From NCBI RefSeq assembly GCF_001522585.2, contig NZ_CP013373.1, forward strand, positions 2,356,001 through 2,420,000: a DNA stretch of 64,000 bases, written 5' to 3'. The translations under genes and the position numbers were made by a program. Positions 8,139-16,214 of the stretch are shown one piece after another. Source of the DNA: Burkholderia sp. NRF60-BP8 (GTDB lineage Bacteria > Pseudomonadota > Gammaproteobacteria > Burkholderiales > Burkholderiaceae). Under the pieces are notes generated by a model that saw only the letters and a program-made list of their open reading frames with translations, did not search any database and was not told the origin of the DNA. The stretch's first letter is position 1. Every line of letters starts with the position of its first letter.

Positions 8139-9011
8139 TCAGCGCGACGGCCGCGCGGCCAGCGCCGCCGGCAGCACGACGTTCATCAGGTGATCGGCGC
8201 GCGACAGCAGGTCGGTCACGCGCTCGTCGAGCCCGCGCAGTTGCGCCGGCTGCATCCGGATCTGCTGGACGGCCTGCCCGACGATGTTGCGGCGGTCGAA
8301 CAGCGCGCGCTCGACGCCCGCATCGTCCGGCGCCCGCACGACGTCCGACACCGCGCTCAACGCCGCGAGCACGACCACGAGGTTCTCCTCCGCATGGCGG
8401 ACCTCCGCGGCGAGCGCCTCGGTACGGCGCGGGAAAAAGCCGAGCGACTGCTTGAGCGCGCCGAGCGCCGCGCGGTAGTCGACATGGCCGGACGCCCCAC
8501 CGAACCAGCGTTCGAACATGCCGGCCTTGCGGGTCGCCTGCGCGAGCAGCCCCGCCATCATGTCGGCCGCGCCGAGTTCGTTGAATTCGCGCGTCGTCGC
8601 CGCGACGGCCTCGACGAGGTTGCCGGCCGTCTCCAGCGCGCCGTCGCCGATCGTCGCGACCGTCGCGAGCTTCAGCGGCACCAGTTGCCGGATATGCCGC
8701 TCGATGCGCGGCGCGTAATCGGGATAGAGATGGGGAAAGCTGGCCTGCGCGGCGCGGAAGCACGCTTCGAGCTGCGGGTGATTCGATTCGCCAAACAGCG
8801 CGCGGCCGACCGCATCGGCGGGCGCCGTGCGCACGGCCTGATCGGACGCGGGCGCCGGCCCGAAGTCGAGCGCCCGAGGTGCCGGTCGCGCCGGCGCACG
8901 CGCGACCGACACACCGGGCGCGGCCAGCGCGTCGAACGCGAGACGCCCGGGCGTGCGCTCGGGCGTCGTATCGAACTCGAGCCGCTTCGGCTCGTCGGAC
9001 GGATTCGTCAT
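8139..9011 (-). CDS. Uncharacterised protein, last gene of the Ter operon
   Basis: I do not recognise this 290-residue soluble protein. Residues 1-75 are proline/alanine-rich and probably disordered. Residues 80-285 are mostly helical, with phrases such as HPQLEACFRAAQASFPHLYPDY and a mid-region LGALKQSLGFFPRRTEALAAEVRHAEENL. There is no signal peptide or membrane segment. It follows terD by 51 bases on the same strand, so it is very likely co-transcribed with telA, the VWA gene, the TerC-like gene and terD. By context it would act in the same stress or metal-response complex. ATG 9011 is the only sensible start. Confidence 0.75.
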   Translation of the reverse strand: MTNPSDEPKRLEFDTTPERTPGRLAFDALAAPGVSVARAPARPAPRALDFGPAPASDQAVRTAPADAVGRALFGESNHPQLEACFRAAQASFPHLYPDYAPRIERHIRQLVPLKLATVATIGDGALETAGNLVEAVAATTREFNELGAADMMAGLLAQATRKAGMFERWFGGASGHVDYRAALGALKQSLGFFPRRTEALAAEVRHAEENLVVVLAALSAVSDVVRAPDDAGVERALFDRRNIVGQAVQQIRMQPAQLRGLDERVTDLLSRADHLMNVVLPAALAARPSR

Positions 9012-9062
9012 CGCCGCTTCCTGCCCGGCGCGGCGGGGTGCCGCGCGCCGGGCTCCCGCCAG

Positions 9063-9719
9063 TCAGACCGCGCCGCCGTACGCGCGGACGAAATCGCCGA
9101 GGCCGCGGTTGTAGCCTGCGCCGACCGCCTTGAACATGAAGTGGCCGTCGCGACGATAGAAGCTGCCGACCTGCACCGACGTCTCCATCGAGAAGTCTTC
9201 CTCGAGCGCGTACTTCGCGATCACCGCGCCCGACACCTCGTCGGCGATCTGGATGTAGCTGTTGCGAACCTGCCCGAAATTCTGGCGGCGCGCTTCGGCC
9301 TGGTCGATCGTCACGACCACCGAGATTTCCTCGACGTCGGCCGCGAGCTTCGTCATGTCGATGAAGATCACTTCGTCGTCGCCGTCGCCGCTGCCCGTGC
9401 GGTTGTCGCCGCTATGCACGACGCCCAGGCACTTCGACGACGGCATTCCGCGCTTCGGGAAATCGTCGCCCGGCTGGATGAAGGTTTCCTTGCGCTCCAT
9501 CGTGCGCACTTCGCTGTTGTAGAACACGAAATGCTGATCCGAGATCAGTTTCGGATTGCTCTGCGCGTCGTACTTGCACAGGAACACCGACACGTCGAGA
9601 TCGAAATCCGTGCCCGTGTCCGTCGCGTTCGCGTCCCAACCGAGACCGATGCGGAATTTCTGCGTGCCGGGCGCTTCCTTCGACAGGTTGACCCGACCGC
9701 CCTTCGACAAATTGATCAT
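9063..9719 (-). CDS. terD: TerD-family tellurium/stress response protein
   Basis: The 218-residue protein opens INLSKGGRVNLSKEAPG and continues with GLGWDAN and FDLDVSVFL, the classic TerD-family calcium-binding beta-sandwich signature. Further typical strands are FVFYNS, HSGDNRTGSGDGDDE with the acidic metal-binding loop, and a final FKAVGAGYNRGLGDFVRAYG. TerD proteins belong to metal-sensing stress complexes linked to tellurite resistance, colicin and phage tolerance. The length is slightly above the usual ~192. It lies 98 bases after the TerC-like gene and 51 before the unknown gene. Confidence 0.93.
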   Translation of the reverse strand: MINLSKGGRVNLSKEAPGTQKFRIGLGWDANATDTGTDFDLDVSVFLCKYDAQSNPKLISDQHFVFYNSEVRTMERKETFIQPGDDFPKRGMPSSKCLGVVHSGDNRTGSGDGDDEVIFIDMTKLAADVEEISVVVTIDQAEARRQNFGQVRNSYIQIADEVSGAVIAKYALEEDFSMETSVQVGSFYRRDGHFMFKAVGAGYNRGLGDFVRAYGGAV

Positions 9720-9817
9720 CTGAACCTCTTCTGCTGGAACCGCCGTTGCGCCGGCGGCGATGCCGGGCCGCCCGCGGCGGCCCCTCGTTGATGGTTATCG
9801 CGCCGCGTGATGCGTGC

Positions 9818-10834
9818 TCACTTGCCCGCCACCGCGGCGCGGTCTTCCTTGCGCTGCACGACGATCGACGACCATACGGCCGCGGCGATCATCGCCGCGC
9901 CGATCAGGCCCGTGACGACCTCGGGCACCTCGAATTTCACGCCCAGGAACATGATCGTCGCGAGCGCGCCGATCGCCCAGAACGCGCCGTGCTCGAGAAA
10001 GCGGTACTGCGCGAGCGTGCCCTTCTTCAGCAGCACGAGCGTCATCTCCCGGATGTAGGCCGCGCCGACGCCGAGGCCGAGCGCGATCAGGAAGATGTTG
10101 TTCGACAACGCGAACGCGCCGATCACGCCGTCGAAGCTGAACGACGAATCGAGCACTTCCAGATACATGAAACCCGCGACGCCTTCGCGCACCACGCGCG
10201 TGCCCGTGTCCTCGCCGCCGACCAGGTCGCCCACGCCGTGCGCGATCACGAAGCCAATCACGCCGAACGCGCCCGCGAGCAGGAAGCTCACCTGCTCGGC
10301 CGCCGGCACGTAGAACGACGCGACGATCACGATCGCGAGCGTCAGCGCCACCTCCAGCGCGGTGATGCGCCCGAGATGGCGCATCGGGCCTTCGAGGAAG
10401 CCGATCCAGTGCTCGTCCTTCTCGGTGTCGAGCATGAACTTGAAGAACACCATCAGCAGGAACGCGCCGCCGAACGCCGACACCTCGTGATGCGCGGACG
10501 TCAGCACCGCCGCGTACTTGTCCGGCGATTCGATCGCGAGCGTCAGCGCATCCCACAGGCCGATGTGGCCGATCACCGCGACGATCAGCAGCGGGAATAC
10601 GAGCCGCATGCCGAACACCGCGACCGGCAGGCCGAACACCATGAAGCGGTTGCGCCACTTCTCCGACCAGTTCTTCAGCACCGATGCGTTGACGACCGCG
10701 TTGTCGAGCGACAGCGAAATTTCGAGCACGCACAGGACCGCGACGATCAGCATGTCCTTCACGCCGCCGAGGAGATAGGCCGCGATCAGCGCGAGCGCCG
10801 TGAGCGACAACGGGATCTTGAAGTCTTTCAACAT
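9818..10834 (-). CDS. DUF475 / TerC-like integral membrane protein
   Basis: The 338 residues hold about nine hydrophobic segments. The motif VLEISLSLDNAVVNASVL (about residues 36-53) is the TerC/DUF475 core, with an acidic pair thought to handle metal ions. A related repeat LDSSFSFDGVIGAFALSN follows in the second half. Such proteins form the membrane anchor of Ter complexes or export metals such as Mn. In this operon it is the only membrane component, placed between the VWA protein and TerD. It ends with a short charged cytoplasmic tail. The substrate is unknown. Confidence 0.88.
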   Translation of the reverse strand: MLKDFKIPLSLTALALIAAYLLGGVKDMLIVAVLCVLEISLSLDNAVVNASVLKNWSEKWRNRFMVFGLPVAVFGMRLVFPLLIVAVIGHIGLWDALTLAIESPDKYAAVLTSAHHEVSAFGGAFLLMVFFKFMLDTEKDEHWIGFLEGPMRHLGRITALEVALTLAIVIVASFYVPAAEQVSFLLAGAFGVIGFVIAHGVGDLVGGEDTGTRVVREGVAGFMYLEVLDSSFSFDGVIGAFALSNNIFLIALGLGVGAAYIREMTLVLLKKGTLAQYRFLEHGAFWAIGALATIMFLGVKFEVPEVVTGLIGAAMIAAAVWSSIVVQRKEDRAAVAGK

Positions 10835-10877
10835 GATGGGGTAATCGAGTTCGGAAAGATGGGCTGGCGGGGCGCGC

Positions 10878-11618
10878 TTACTTCGCGCGCACCCAGTCGC
10901 AGAATTCCTGCGTGATCAGTTGTTCGTAGATCTGTTCGTCGCTGAGGTCGAGCGATTCGAGATGCAGGAAGCCGACGTTCGGCATTTCCTCCGCGACTTC
11001 CGCGAGGAAGTCGAATTCGCTCGGATCGCCGACGCCGACGAGCGACCAGTACAGCGGAAAATGCTGCGATTCGGCCAGCAACTGGCGCACGCGCTTGCGG
11101 TCGTTCTTCGGGTTCTGCCCGTCGGTGACGAACAGCACCCATGCGGGCAGATGGCCGTTCACGGGCGCCGAAGCGGCCGGCGCGGACGTGTCGTCCGCCC
11201 CACCGAACAGCCGGCTCAGGAAGCCGCGCTTTTCCTCGCGCTTCGGCTCCGGCGCGCGGAAGAAGAAGTCGACGATGTCGTTCATCACCGGCGCGTACTG
11301 CGTGCCGCCCCACTTGTCGATCCGTGCGTTGAGCACATGATCGGAAATGTACGAGCCGTAGTTGTCCGGCGTCGCGGTCGGCAGGCGATCGTAGCCTTCG
11401 GTGAAGGTCCACGTGTCGACTTCGCCGTTGTCGTCGAATTTCAGTGCGATGCCGAGAATCCGGTCGTGCGTCTCCTGGATCACGCCCGACTGGTACAGCG
11501 GCTTCGCGGAGCCCGAAATGTCGAGCGCCGCGCCGACGCGCACGACGGGCGGCTTCAGGATCTGACGTTTTTCGAGGACGATCGCGACCTTCGCCGCGCG
11601 TTTCTCAAGCGTAATCAT
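10878..11618 (-). CDS. VWA-domain protein of the Ter operon (TerY/TerF-like)
   Basis: The 246-residue protein has a von Willebrand A fold. The metal-ion adhesion site is degenerate but visible as ALDISGSAKPLY, then WTFTEGYDRL and WVLFVTDGQNPKNDRKRV. A loop of about 30 residues, KREEKRGFLSRLFGG, sits in the middle. VWA proteins in ter loci bind TerD-type and TelA partners and may act as metal-dependent assembly hubs. The ATG at 11618 is used because it opens MITLEKRAAKVAIVLEKR, the standard family start. The frame extends further upstream but overlaps telA. The gap to telA is 20 bases. Confidence 0.88.
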   Translation of the reverse strand: MITLEKRAAKVAIVLEKRQILKPPVVRVGAALDISGSAKPLYQSGVIQETHDRILGIALKFDDNGEVDTWTFTEGYDRLPTATPDNYGSYISDHVLNARIDKWGGTQYAPVMNDIVDFFFRAPEPKREEKRGFLSRLFGGADDTSAPAASAPVNGHLPAWVLFVTDGQNPKNDRKRVRQLLAESQHFPLYWSLVGVGDPSEFDFLAEVAEEMPNVGFLHLESLDLSDEQIYEQLITQEFCDWVRAK

Positions 11619-11638
11619 GCGATGTTCTCTCAGTTCTC

Positions 11639-12736
11639 TTAGTTGTGCTTCGGAGCGAATCGGGTGATCAGATCCTGTTCGAGCTGGCGCAGGCGCGGCG
11701 CGTCCTGCTCGCGCTGGCGTTTGCCGTCGGCGATGATCTGCGTGATGTCGTCGAACGCGCCGAACAGCTGCTGCTGCGCGTATTCGAACGTGTCGGTCGA
11801 GATCACCGGACGCTGGCCGAGCTTCGCGACTTCCTGCGCGTTCCGGCGATTCAGGTCGGCCTGCGCGCGGATCGCCTCGTCGGCCGCGTCGTACGTCGCG
11901 TTCGCGAGCGCCGCAGCGCGCTTCGTGCTGAGTTGCTCGAGATAGAGCGCGAACGCGTTGGTCCACGCGGGGATCAGCACGGTCTTGATCGTCATGAACT
12001 TCGACGTCAGCGTGCGTTTCTGGTCCTGCTCCATCCGGATCTGCGGCGCGAGCTGCTTCGACATCAGCATCGCGCGATCGAGGTCGTCGAGCTTGCTTTC
12101 GAGTGCATCGACCTTGCGCTTCACGTCGAGCAGGCGCTGCGCGGCGAATGCATCGTCGGCCGGCTGCTGGCCGGCCGCGAGATGCGCGCGCAGCGTCGCG
12201 AGCGCCGTTTCGCCGTGCGCCTTCGACTGCGCGAGCTCCTGATGCAGCGCGTAATTGTCGTTGTACATCCGCTCGAGCTCGTCGATGCCGGCCTTCTGGC
12301 GCTGCGCATGGTTTTCGAGCTCGACGACGAGCGTGTCCATCCGCTTGCTCACCGATTCGTATTGCGACAGCAGCTTCTCCTTGGTCGAGCGAAACAGCCG
12401 CGTGACCTGCGTGAGCAGCCCGCCCTTGTCGGCGCCGCGCGGGTCGAGCCCCTTCGCGGTCGCGATCAGCTCGTTGAGCTTGTCGCCGAACTGGTCGGCG
12501 TCCGATGCCCGGACGCTCGCGAGAATCTGCTGGGAGAAGGCGGCGATGCGCGTGCCCTGCGTCGCGCCGAGCTGATCGATCTCGTCGACGGTGATCAGGC
12601 GCGCATGTTCCGTCGGCGACGCTGCCGGCACAACGACGTGGGCGACGGCTGCCGGCACGGCGACGGGTGACGAAGACGAGGTGGACGGACGATCGCTGAC
12701 CGCATCGGATTTGTTGTCGTCGAATAGCGGCTTCAT
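11639..12736 (-). CDS. telA: Toxic anion resistance protein TelA
   Basis: The 365-residue protein matches the TelA family (PF05816). After a low-complexity serine/valine-rich N-terminus (about 1-45) it is almost all helix and predicted coiled coil. It includes MDTLVVELENHAQRQKAGIDELERM and the family-typical LAPQIRMEQDQKRTLTSKF, PAWTNAFALYL and TFEYAQQQLF. TelA proteins contribute to tellurite and other toxic-anion tolerance, by a mechanism that is not settled. It is the first gene of the five-gene Ter operon and lies behind a plausible promoter at 12838-12867. Confidence 0.93.
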   Translation of the reverse strand: MKPLFDDNKSDAVSDRPSTSSSSPVAVPAAVAHVVVPAASPTEHARLITVDEIDQLGATQGTRIAAFSQQILASVRASDADQFGDKLNELIATAKGLDPRGADKGGLLTQVTRLFRSTKEKLLSQYESVSKRMDTLVVELENHAQRQKAGIDELERMYNDNYALHQELAQSKAHGETALATLRAHLAAGQQPADDAFAAQRLLDVKRKVDALESKLDDLDRAMLMSKQLAPQIRMEQDQKRTLTSKFMTIKTVLIPAWTNAFALYLEQLSTKRAAALANATYDAADEAIRAQADLNRRNAQEVAKLGQRPVISTDTFEYAQQQLFGAFDDITQIIADGKRQREQDAPRLRQLEQDLITRFAPKHN

Positions 12737-13079
12737 GTGGCTACCACGTTTCCTTTTCTGCTTTTTGCTACGTGTTGTCGTGCGCGCGAGGCGCGCTTGC
12801 GCGATTGCCGTCGTGCTCTCTCACGGGCGGCAGACGGACAATAAGGGGCGACGGGGTGGCGCGTCAAGCCGGGAAATTCTTTCAATTTCCATGCGATATG
12901 TAAGACATACGATAGGAATTCCGACACGGCCTCCGGCACGTCAGGGCCCGTGCCTTGACGGAGCGCGAATCAGGATTTCCTCGTGCATATTGGCAAAGAG
13001 AAGTGGAAAGTATTTTGAAAGAATAGGCTTCTCGCCATTCCGCTGATTGTTACAGATTGCTTAACGCGGGTGTCGCGTC
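12737..13079. other. Intergenic region between the T6SS island and Ter operon
   Basis: These 343 bases hold the Ter-operon promoter candidate and otherwise no supported gene. The stretch 12870-13070 is markedly richer in A and T than its neighbours and looks like upstream control DNA or a junction with the T6SS island. I see no clear terminator behind the last T6SS-island gene. Confidence 0.45.
12838..12867 (-). promoter_or_regulatory. Promoter candidate for the Ter operon
   Basis: On the minus strand a TTGACG -35 hexamer (12862-12867) and a TATTGT -10 hexamer (12838-12843) are 18 bp apart. They lie about 100 bp ahead of telA. The -35 is a five-of-six match to the sigma-70 consensus. Confidence 0.5.
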
Positions 13080-14417
13080 CTAGTACGAGTAGCCTTGCGA
13101 CGTCGGGCGCGCGTCGTGACGGCGGCCCCACCACGGCAAGTACGCGTTGTTCTCTCCGCGTGCGCGGAACCAGTCCTTGTCGGGATCGATCGGCGTCAGC
13201 TTCGATGGCGCGACGACGACCACGGCCGTCGGATGCTCAGCGTCGGTCGTGCCCGCCACGAGCACGTTTCCGCCGAGATGATTTGCGCGGCCGATCGCGA
13301 GCGCCACATCGGTCAACGCCGCGCCGGCCCCCATGTCGCCGAGCAGTGCCGACGTGTTGAAGGTCGCGCCGCGGAGGTCGCTTTCCGGCACGGCTTCCGC
13401 GAACCCTTGCAAAAGGGACGCGGCCCTTGCCGACGCGGCGGCGCTGCCCTTGCCTGCGTCGTGGATAACGTAGTTCAGCGACGAGACTGTAACGCCCGCA
13501 TTGGCTGCGGCTGCGTCGATCGTCGACTTCCATGCCGGCACCGCGCGGCTGCCGCCCTGCTTCGCGTCGAGATCCTTGACGCCGCCTTGCGCCGCCTTGC
13601 CGATCCATGCCAGCGGTTCGCGCTCGGTCTTCAGATCCGGGCCGGCGAGGAACAGCACCACCATGTTCTCGTTGATCTGTTCGTCGTGCGGGGGAAAACT
13701 GGGTGCGTCCCAGTTCATCACCCACACGCTTTTGTCGGGATGCGATGCAAGATAGTCCAGCGCCGCGTTCAGCGACGTGAAGCCAGCATTGCCGTGGCCC
13801 GGCGTCACGTGCACGTCGGGCGGCGTATCGCGGGTCCATAGATTTTTTGCGGAGGGGTTGCCGATTTCGAAAATGTTGACGGCACGATCCCGCAGATATG
13901 CTGCTGCCGGTTCAGAGGCCAGCCTATCACCTGGAATAGCCAACTCGACTCGCATGCCAGCCAGTTCCCTCCATTTCCGCCGTGAACTCGCGCTGACGGT
14001 ATAGAAGTAATCCTCGTTCGTAAAATATCGCAAACGAAAGAGAAGCAGAAGTTTGTCGACGTACTTTTCATAGAACCCAGAAAACGTCTCACTTCCCCAG
14101 TTACCGTCCGCGACGATGGAAACCGCCTGCAAGGTCGAGTATTTTTTGGGGTTTGTGCGCACCATATCGTCGTTGGCATTCGGCTTCACCAACCCGAGCG
14201 TCCACAGCAATTGCCACTCGGTCGGATAGTCACGACGCTGCAGCGGATTGAGCCATGCAAGCCCGACAACTTGAGCAACAAACGGCGCGGCAGACGCACC
14301 TTCGACGGATCGCGTCGATGCAGCGCGCGTCTCGACCCGCAATGGCGAGCACGACAAGAGCGTCGCCATCACGATCGAGACGCACCCGATACGTCTGGCA
14401 AGAGTGAAACAGTGCAT
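13080..14417 (-). CDS. DUF2875 protein, probable lipoprotein (second Tla3-like copy)
   Basis: This 445-residue protein has a charged start (LARRIG), a hydrophobic stretch and the sequence MATLLSCSPLR. The cysteine at about residue 23 could be a lipidation site, so I infer an exported lipoprotein. The rest resembles DUF2875: a conserved WLNPLQRRDYPTEWQLLWTL block, PPDVHVTPGHGNAGFTSLN, and a C-terminal AYLPWWGRRHDARPTSQGY. It is a paralogue of the gene at 14736-16214, with near-identical C-terminal parts. In Pseudomonas aeruginosa a DUF2875 protein (Tla3) is the adaptor for the phospholipase effector Tle3. A TTG at 14441 is an alternative start. An adaptor or periplasmic protective role are both possible. 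Confidence 0.8.
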   Translation of the reverse strand: MHCFTLARRIGCVSIVMATLLSCSPLRVETRAASTRSVEGASAAPFVAQVVGLAWLNPLQRRDYPTEWQLLWTLGLVKPNANDDMVRTNPKKYSTLQAVSIVADGNWGSETFSGFYEKYVDKLLLLFRLRYFTNEDYFYTVSASSRRKWRELAGMRVELAIPGDRLASEPAAAYLRDRAVNIFEIGNPSAKNLWTRDTPPDVHVTPGHGNAGFTSLNAALDYLASHPDKSVWVMNWDAPSFPPHDEQINENMVVLFLAGPDLKTEREPLAWIGKAAQGGVKDLDAKQGGSRAVPAWKSTIDAAAANAGVTVSSLNYVIHDAGKGSAAASARAASLLQGFAEAVPESDLRGATFNTSALLGDMGAGAALTDVALAIGRANHLGGNVLVAGTTDAEHPTAVVVVAPSKLTPIDPDKDWFRARGENNAYLPWWGRRHDARPTSQGYSY

Positions 14418-14462
14418 GAATACCCCGATCGAACCGGCCAACCCGCGCGCCGGTCCGCAAAT

Positions 14463-14726
14463 TCATTCCCGTCCGGACGACGCTAGACTCGAAATCAGCG
14501 TCGCACCGCACGATGTCTTGTGACCATCGAATGCAGCCGGTTTCCCGTCGACGATGACCTTCGGATCGCCTTCGGCGATAAAGCAGGCCTGATGGCCCGC
14601 GATCGGGCAGACGCACGTGTCACCGAGCCGGGCGACCGGCCGCCCCATCACTTCGCTGACAGCACTGCCGGTCACGACCTGACCGCCGTGGCTCGTTGCG
14701 TCGCCGACTCGAATGATGCCGCGCAT
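14463..14726 (-). CDS. PAAR-domain protein, T6SS spike tip
   Basis: The 87-residue protein is a bare PAAR domain: IRVGDATSHGGQVVTGS at the start, PVARLGDTCVCPIAGH in the middle, and VDGKPAAFDGHKTSCGATLI near the end. PAAR proteins cap the VgrG trimer, binding zinc with His/Cys residues (H13, C38, C40, H44, C48, H68, C72 are visible candidates), and sharpen the T6SS spike. There is no toxin extension. It sits between two DUF2875 genes, nine bases after the first and about 45 before the second, all in one operon with vgrG and tle3. Confidence 0.92.
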   Translation of the reverse strand: MRGIIRVGDATSHGGQVVTGSAVSEVMGRPVARLGDTCVCPIAGHQACFIAEGDPKVIVDGKPAAFDGHKTSCGATLISSLASSGRE

Positions 14727-14735
14727 GCGCGTTCC

Positions 14736-16214
14736 TTATTCCGAATAGCCTTGCGATGCCGGACGTGCGTCGTGACGGCGCCCCCACCACGGCAAGTACG
14801 CGTTGTTCTCGCCGCGCGCGCGGAACCAGTCCTTGCCGGCGTCGATCGGCGTCAGCTTCGAAGGCGCGACGACGACCACTGCCGTCGGATGCTCCGTGTC
14901 GGTCGTTCCGGCCACGAGCACATTGCCACCGAGGTGATTCGCGCGGCCGATTGCCAGTGCCACATCGGTCAGCGCCGCACCGGCGCCCATGTCACCCAGT
15001 AGCGCCGATGTATTGAAGGTCTGCGTACGGAAATCGTATTCGGGCAGTACTTCCGTCAGCGTCTGCGACAGTGACGCAATGCGTGTCGATGCAGCATCGC
15101 TGCCCTTGCCCGCGTCGTGCACGATGTAATTCACCGACGACACCGGCACGCCTGCATTACTCGCGGCCGCATCGATCGCCGACTTCCATGCCTGCACCGC
15201 GCGGCTCGCGCCTTGCTTGGCCTCGAAATCCTTGACGTTGCTTCGAGCAGCCTTGCCGATCCAGGCCAGCGGCTCACGCTCGGTCTTCAGGTCGGGGCCG
15301 GCGAGGAACAGCACCACCATGTTCTCGTTGATCTGTTCGTCCTTCGGCGGGAAACTCGGTGCGTCCCAGTTCATCACCCACGCGCTTTTGTCCGGGTGGG
15401 CGGCCAGATAGTCCAGTGCCGCGTTCAGCGACGTGAAGCCGGCATTCCCCTGCCCCGATGTCACATGCACATCCGGCGGTGTGTCGTGGCTCCACAGGTC
15501 TTTTGCCGACGAATTTCCGATCTCGAACGTGCTGATTATTTGATCACGCAAATATGCCTTTGCCTTGATGGGATCGAGACGATCAGGAATTGCCAGTTCA
15601 ACATGCACGCCAGCCAGCTCACGCCATCTACTTCTATCCCCAGGTTTTACGGTATAGAAATAGTTGGAATTGGTAAAATATCTAGTACGAAACAATACGA
15701 GCAACTCGTCGATATATTTCTCGTAAAATCCGCCAAATGATTCACGTCCCGAGCTGCCATCCGCGATGATTGAGATCGCTTGAACGGCAGAGTACTTTTT
15801 AGGATTGGTGCGCACCATATCGTCATTCTTGTTCGCAGAAGCCAGACCCAACGTCCATAATAACTGCCATTCCGCCGGATAATCCCGGCGTTGCAGAGGA
15901 TTGAGCCATTCAAGGCCAACGACTTGCGCCACAAAAGGCTTCACCGAATCACTTTTAGATTCAGCGTCGCCCACGGTGCGTGGTGTCGCAGCCACGGCAC
16001 TCGACGTCGCCAACATGGTCGAAAACACAAATACCAACACAGCCAACAATCCAGGAACCAGCACCATTCTCTTCATCAGATCTCCTGCACTTGAGTTTTC
16101 GGCAGATGCACTACTCGGCAACGTCATCGTTGCATATAACGCGATCGCAGCCAACAGCATGACGAAAATCGCCAATCCAAATCGCCGCTGCCAAGTGGCA
16201 ACAATCACCTTCAT
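14736..16214 (-). CDS. tla3: DUF2875 protein, Tla3-like adaptor candidate with membrane N-terminus
   Basis: The 492 residues begin with two hydrophobic segments (about 11-30 and 50-74); the second ends in a run that could be cleaved (SSAVAATP). The DUF2875-like body follows: WLNPLQRRDYPAEWQLLWTL, NDDMVRTNPKKYS, PPDVHVTSGQGNAGF, and a C-terminal WWGRRHDARPASQGY. The start overlaps the tle3 stop as ATGA, giving translational coupling. In P. aeruginosa the neighbouring DUF2875 protein Tla3 loads Tle3 onto VgrG2b, and the same pairing here suggests the same job. The N-terminal 250 codons are AT-rich, unlike the 3' part, which suggests a mosaic origin. Confidence 0.82.
   Translation of the reverse strand: MKVIVATWQRRFGLAIFVMLLAAIALYATMTLPSSASAENSSAGDLMKRMVLVPGLLAVLVFVFSTMLATSSAVAATPRTVGDAESKSDSVKPFVAQVVGLEWLNPLQRRDYPAEWQLLWTLGLASANKNDDMVRTNPKKYSAVQAISIIADGSSGRESFGGFYEKYIDELLVLFRTRYFTNSNYFYTVKPGDRSRWRELAGVHVELAIPDRLDPIKAKAYLRDQIISTFEIGNSSAKDLWSHDTPPDVHVTSGQGNAGFTSLNAALDYLAAHPDKSAWVMNWDAPSFPPKDEQINENMVVLFLAGPDLKTEREPLAWIGKAARSNVKDFEAKQGASRAVQAWKSAIDAAASNAGVPVSSVNYIVHDAGKGSDAASTRIASLSQTLTEVLPEYDFRTQTFNTSALLGDMGAGAALTDVALAIGRANHLGGNVLVAGTTDTEHPTAVVVVAPSKLTPIDAGKDWFRARGENNAYLPWWGRRHDARPASQGYSE

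Noticed and set aside
12733..12939. A 68-residue minus-strand frame between telA and the T6SS island
   Set aside because: It covers the probable Ter-operon promoter, lacks homology and has no convincing ribosome-binding site.
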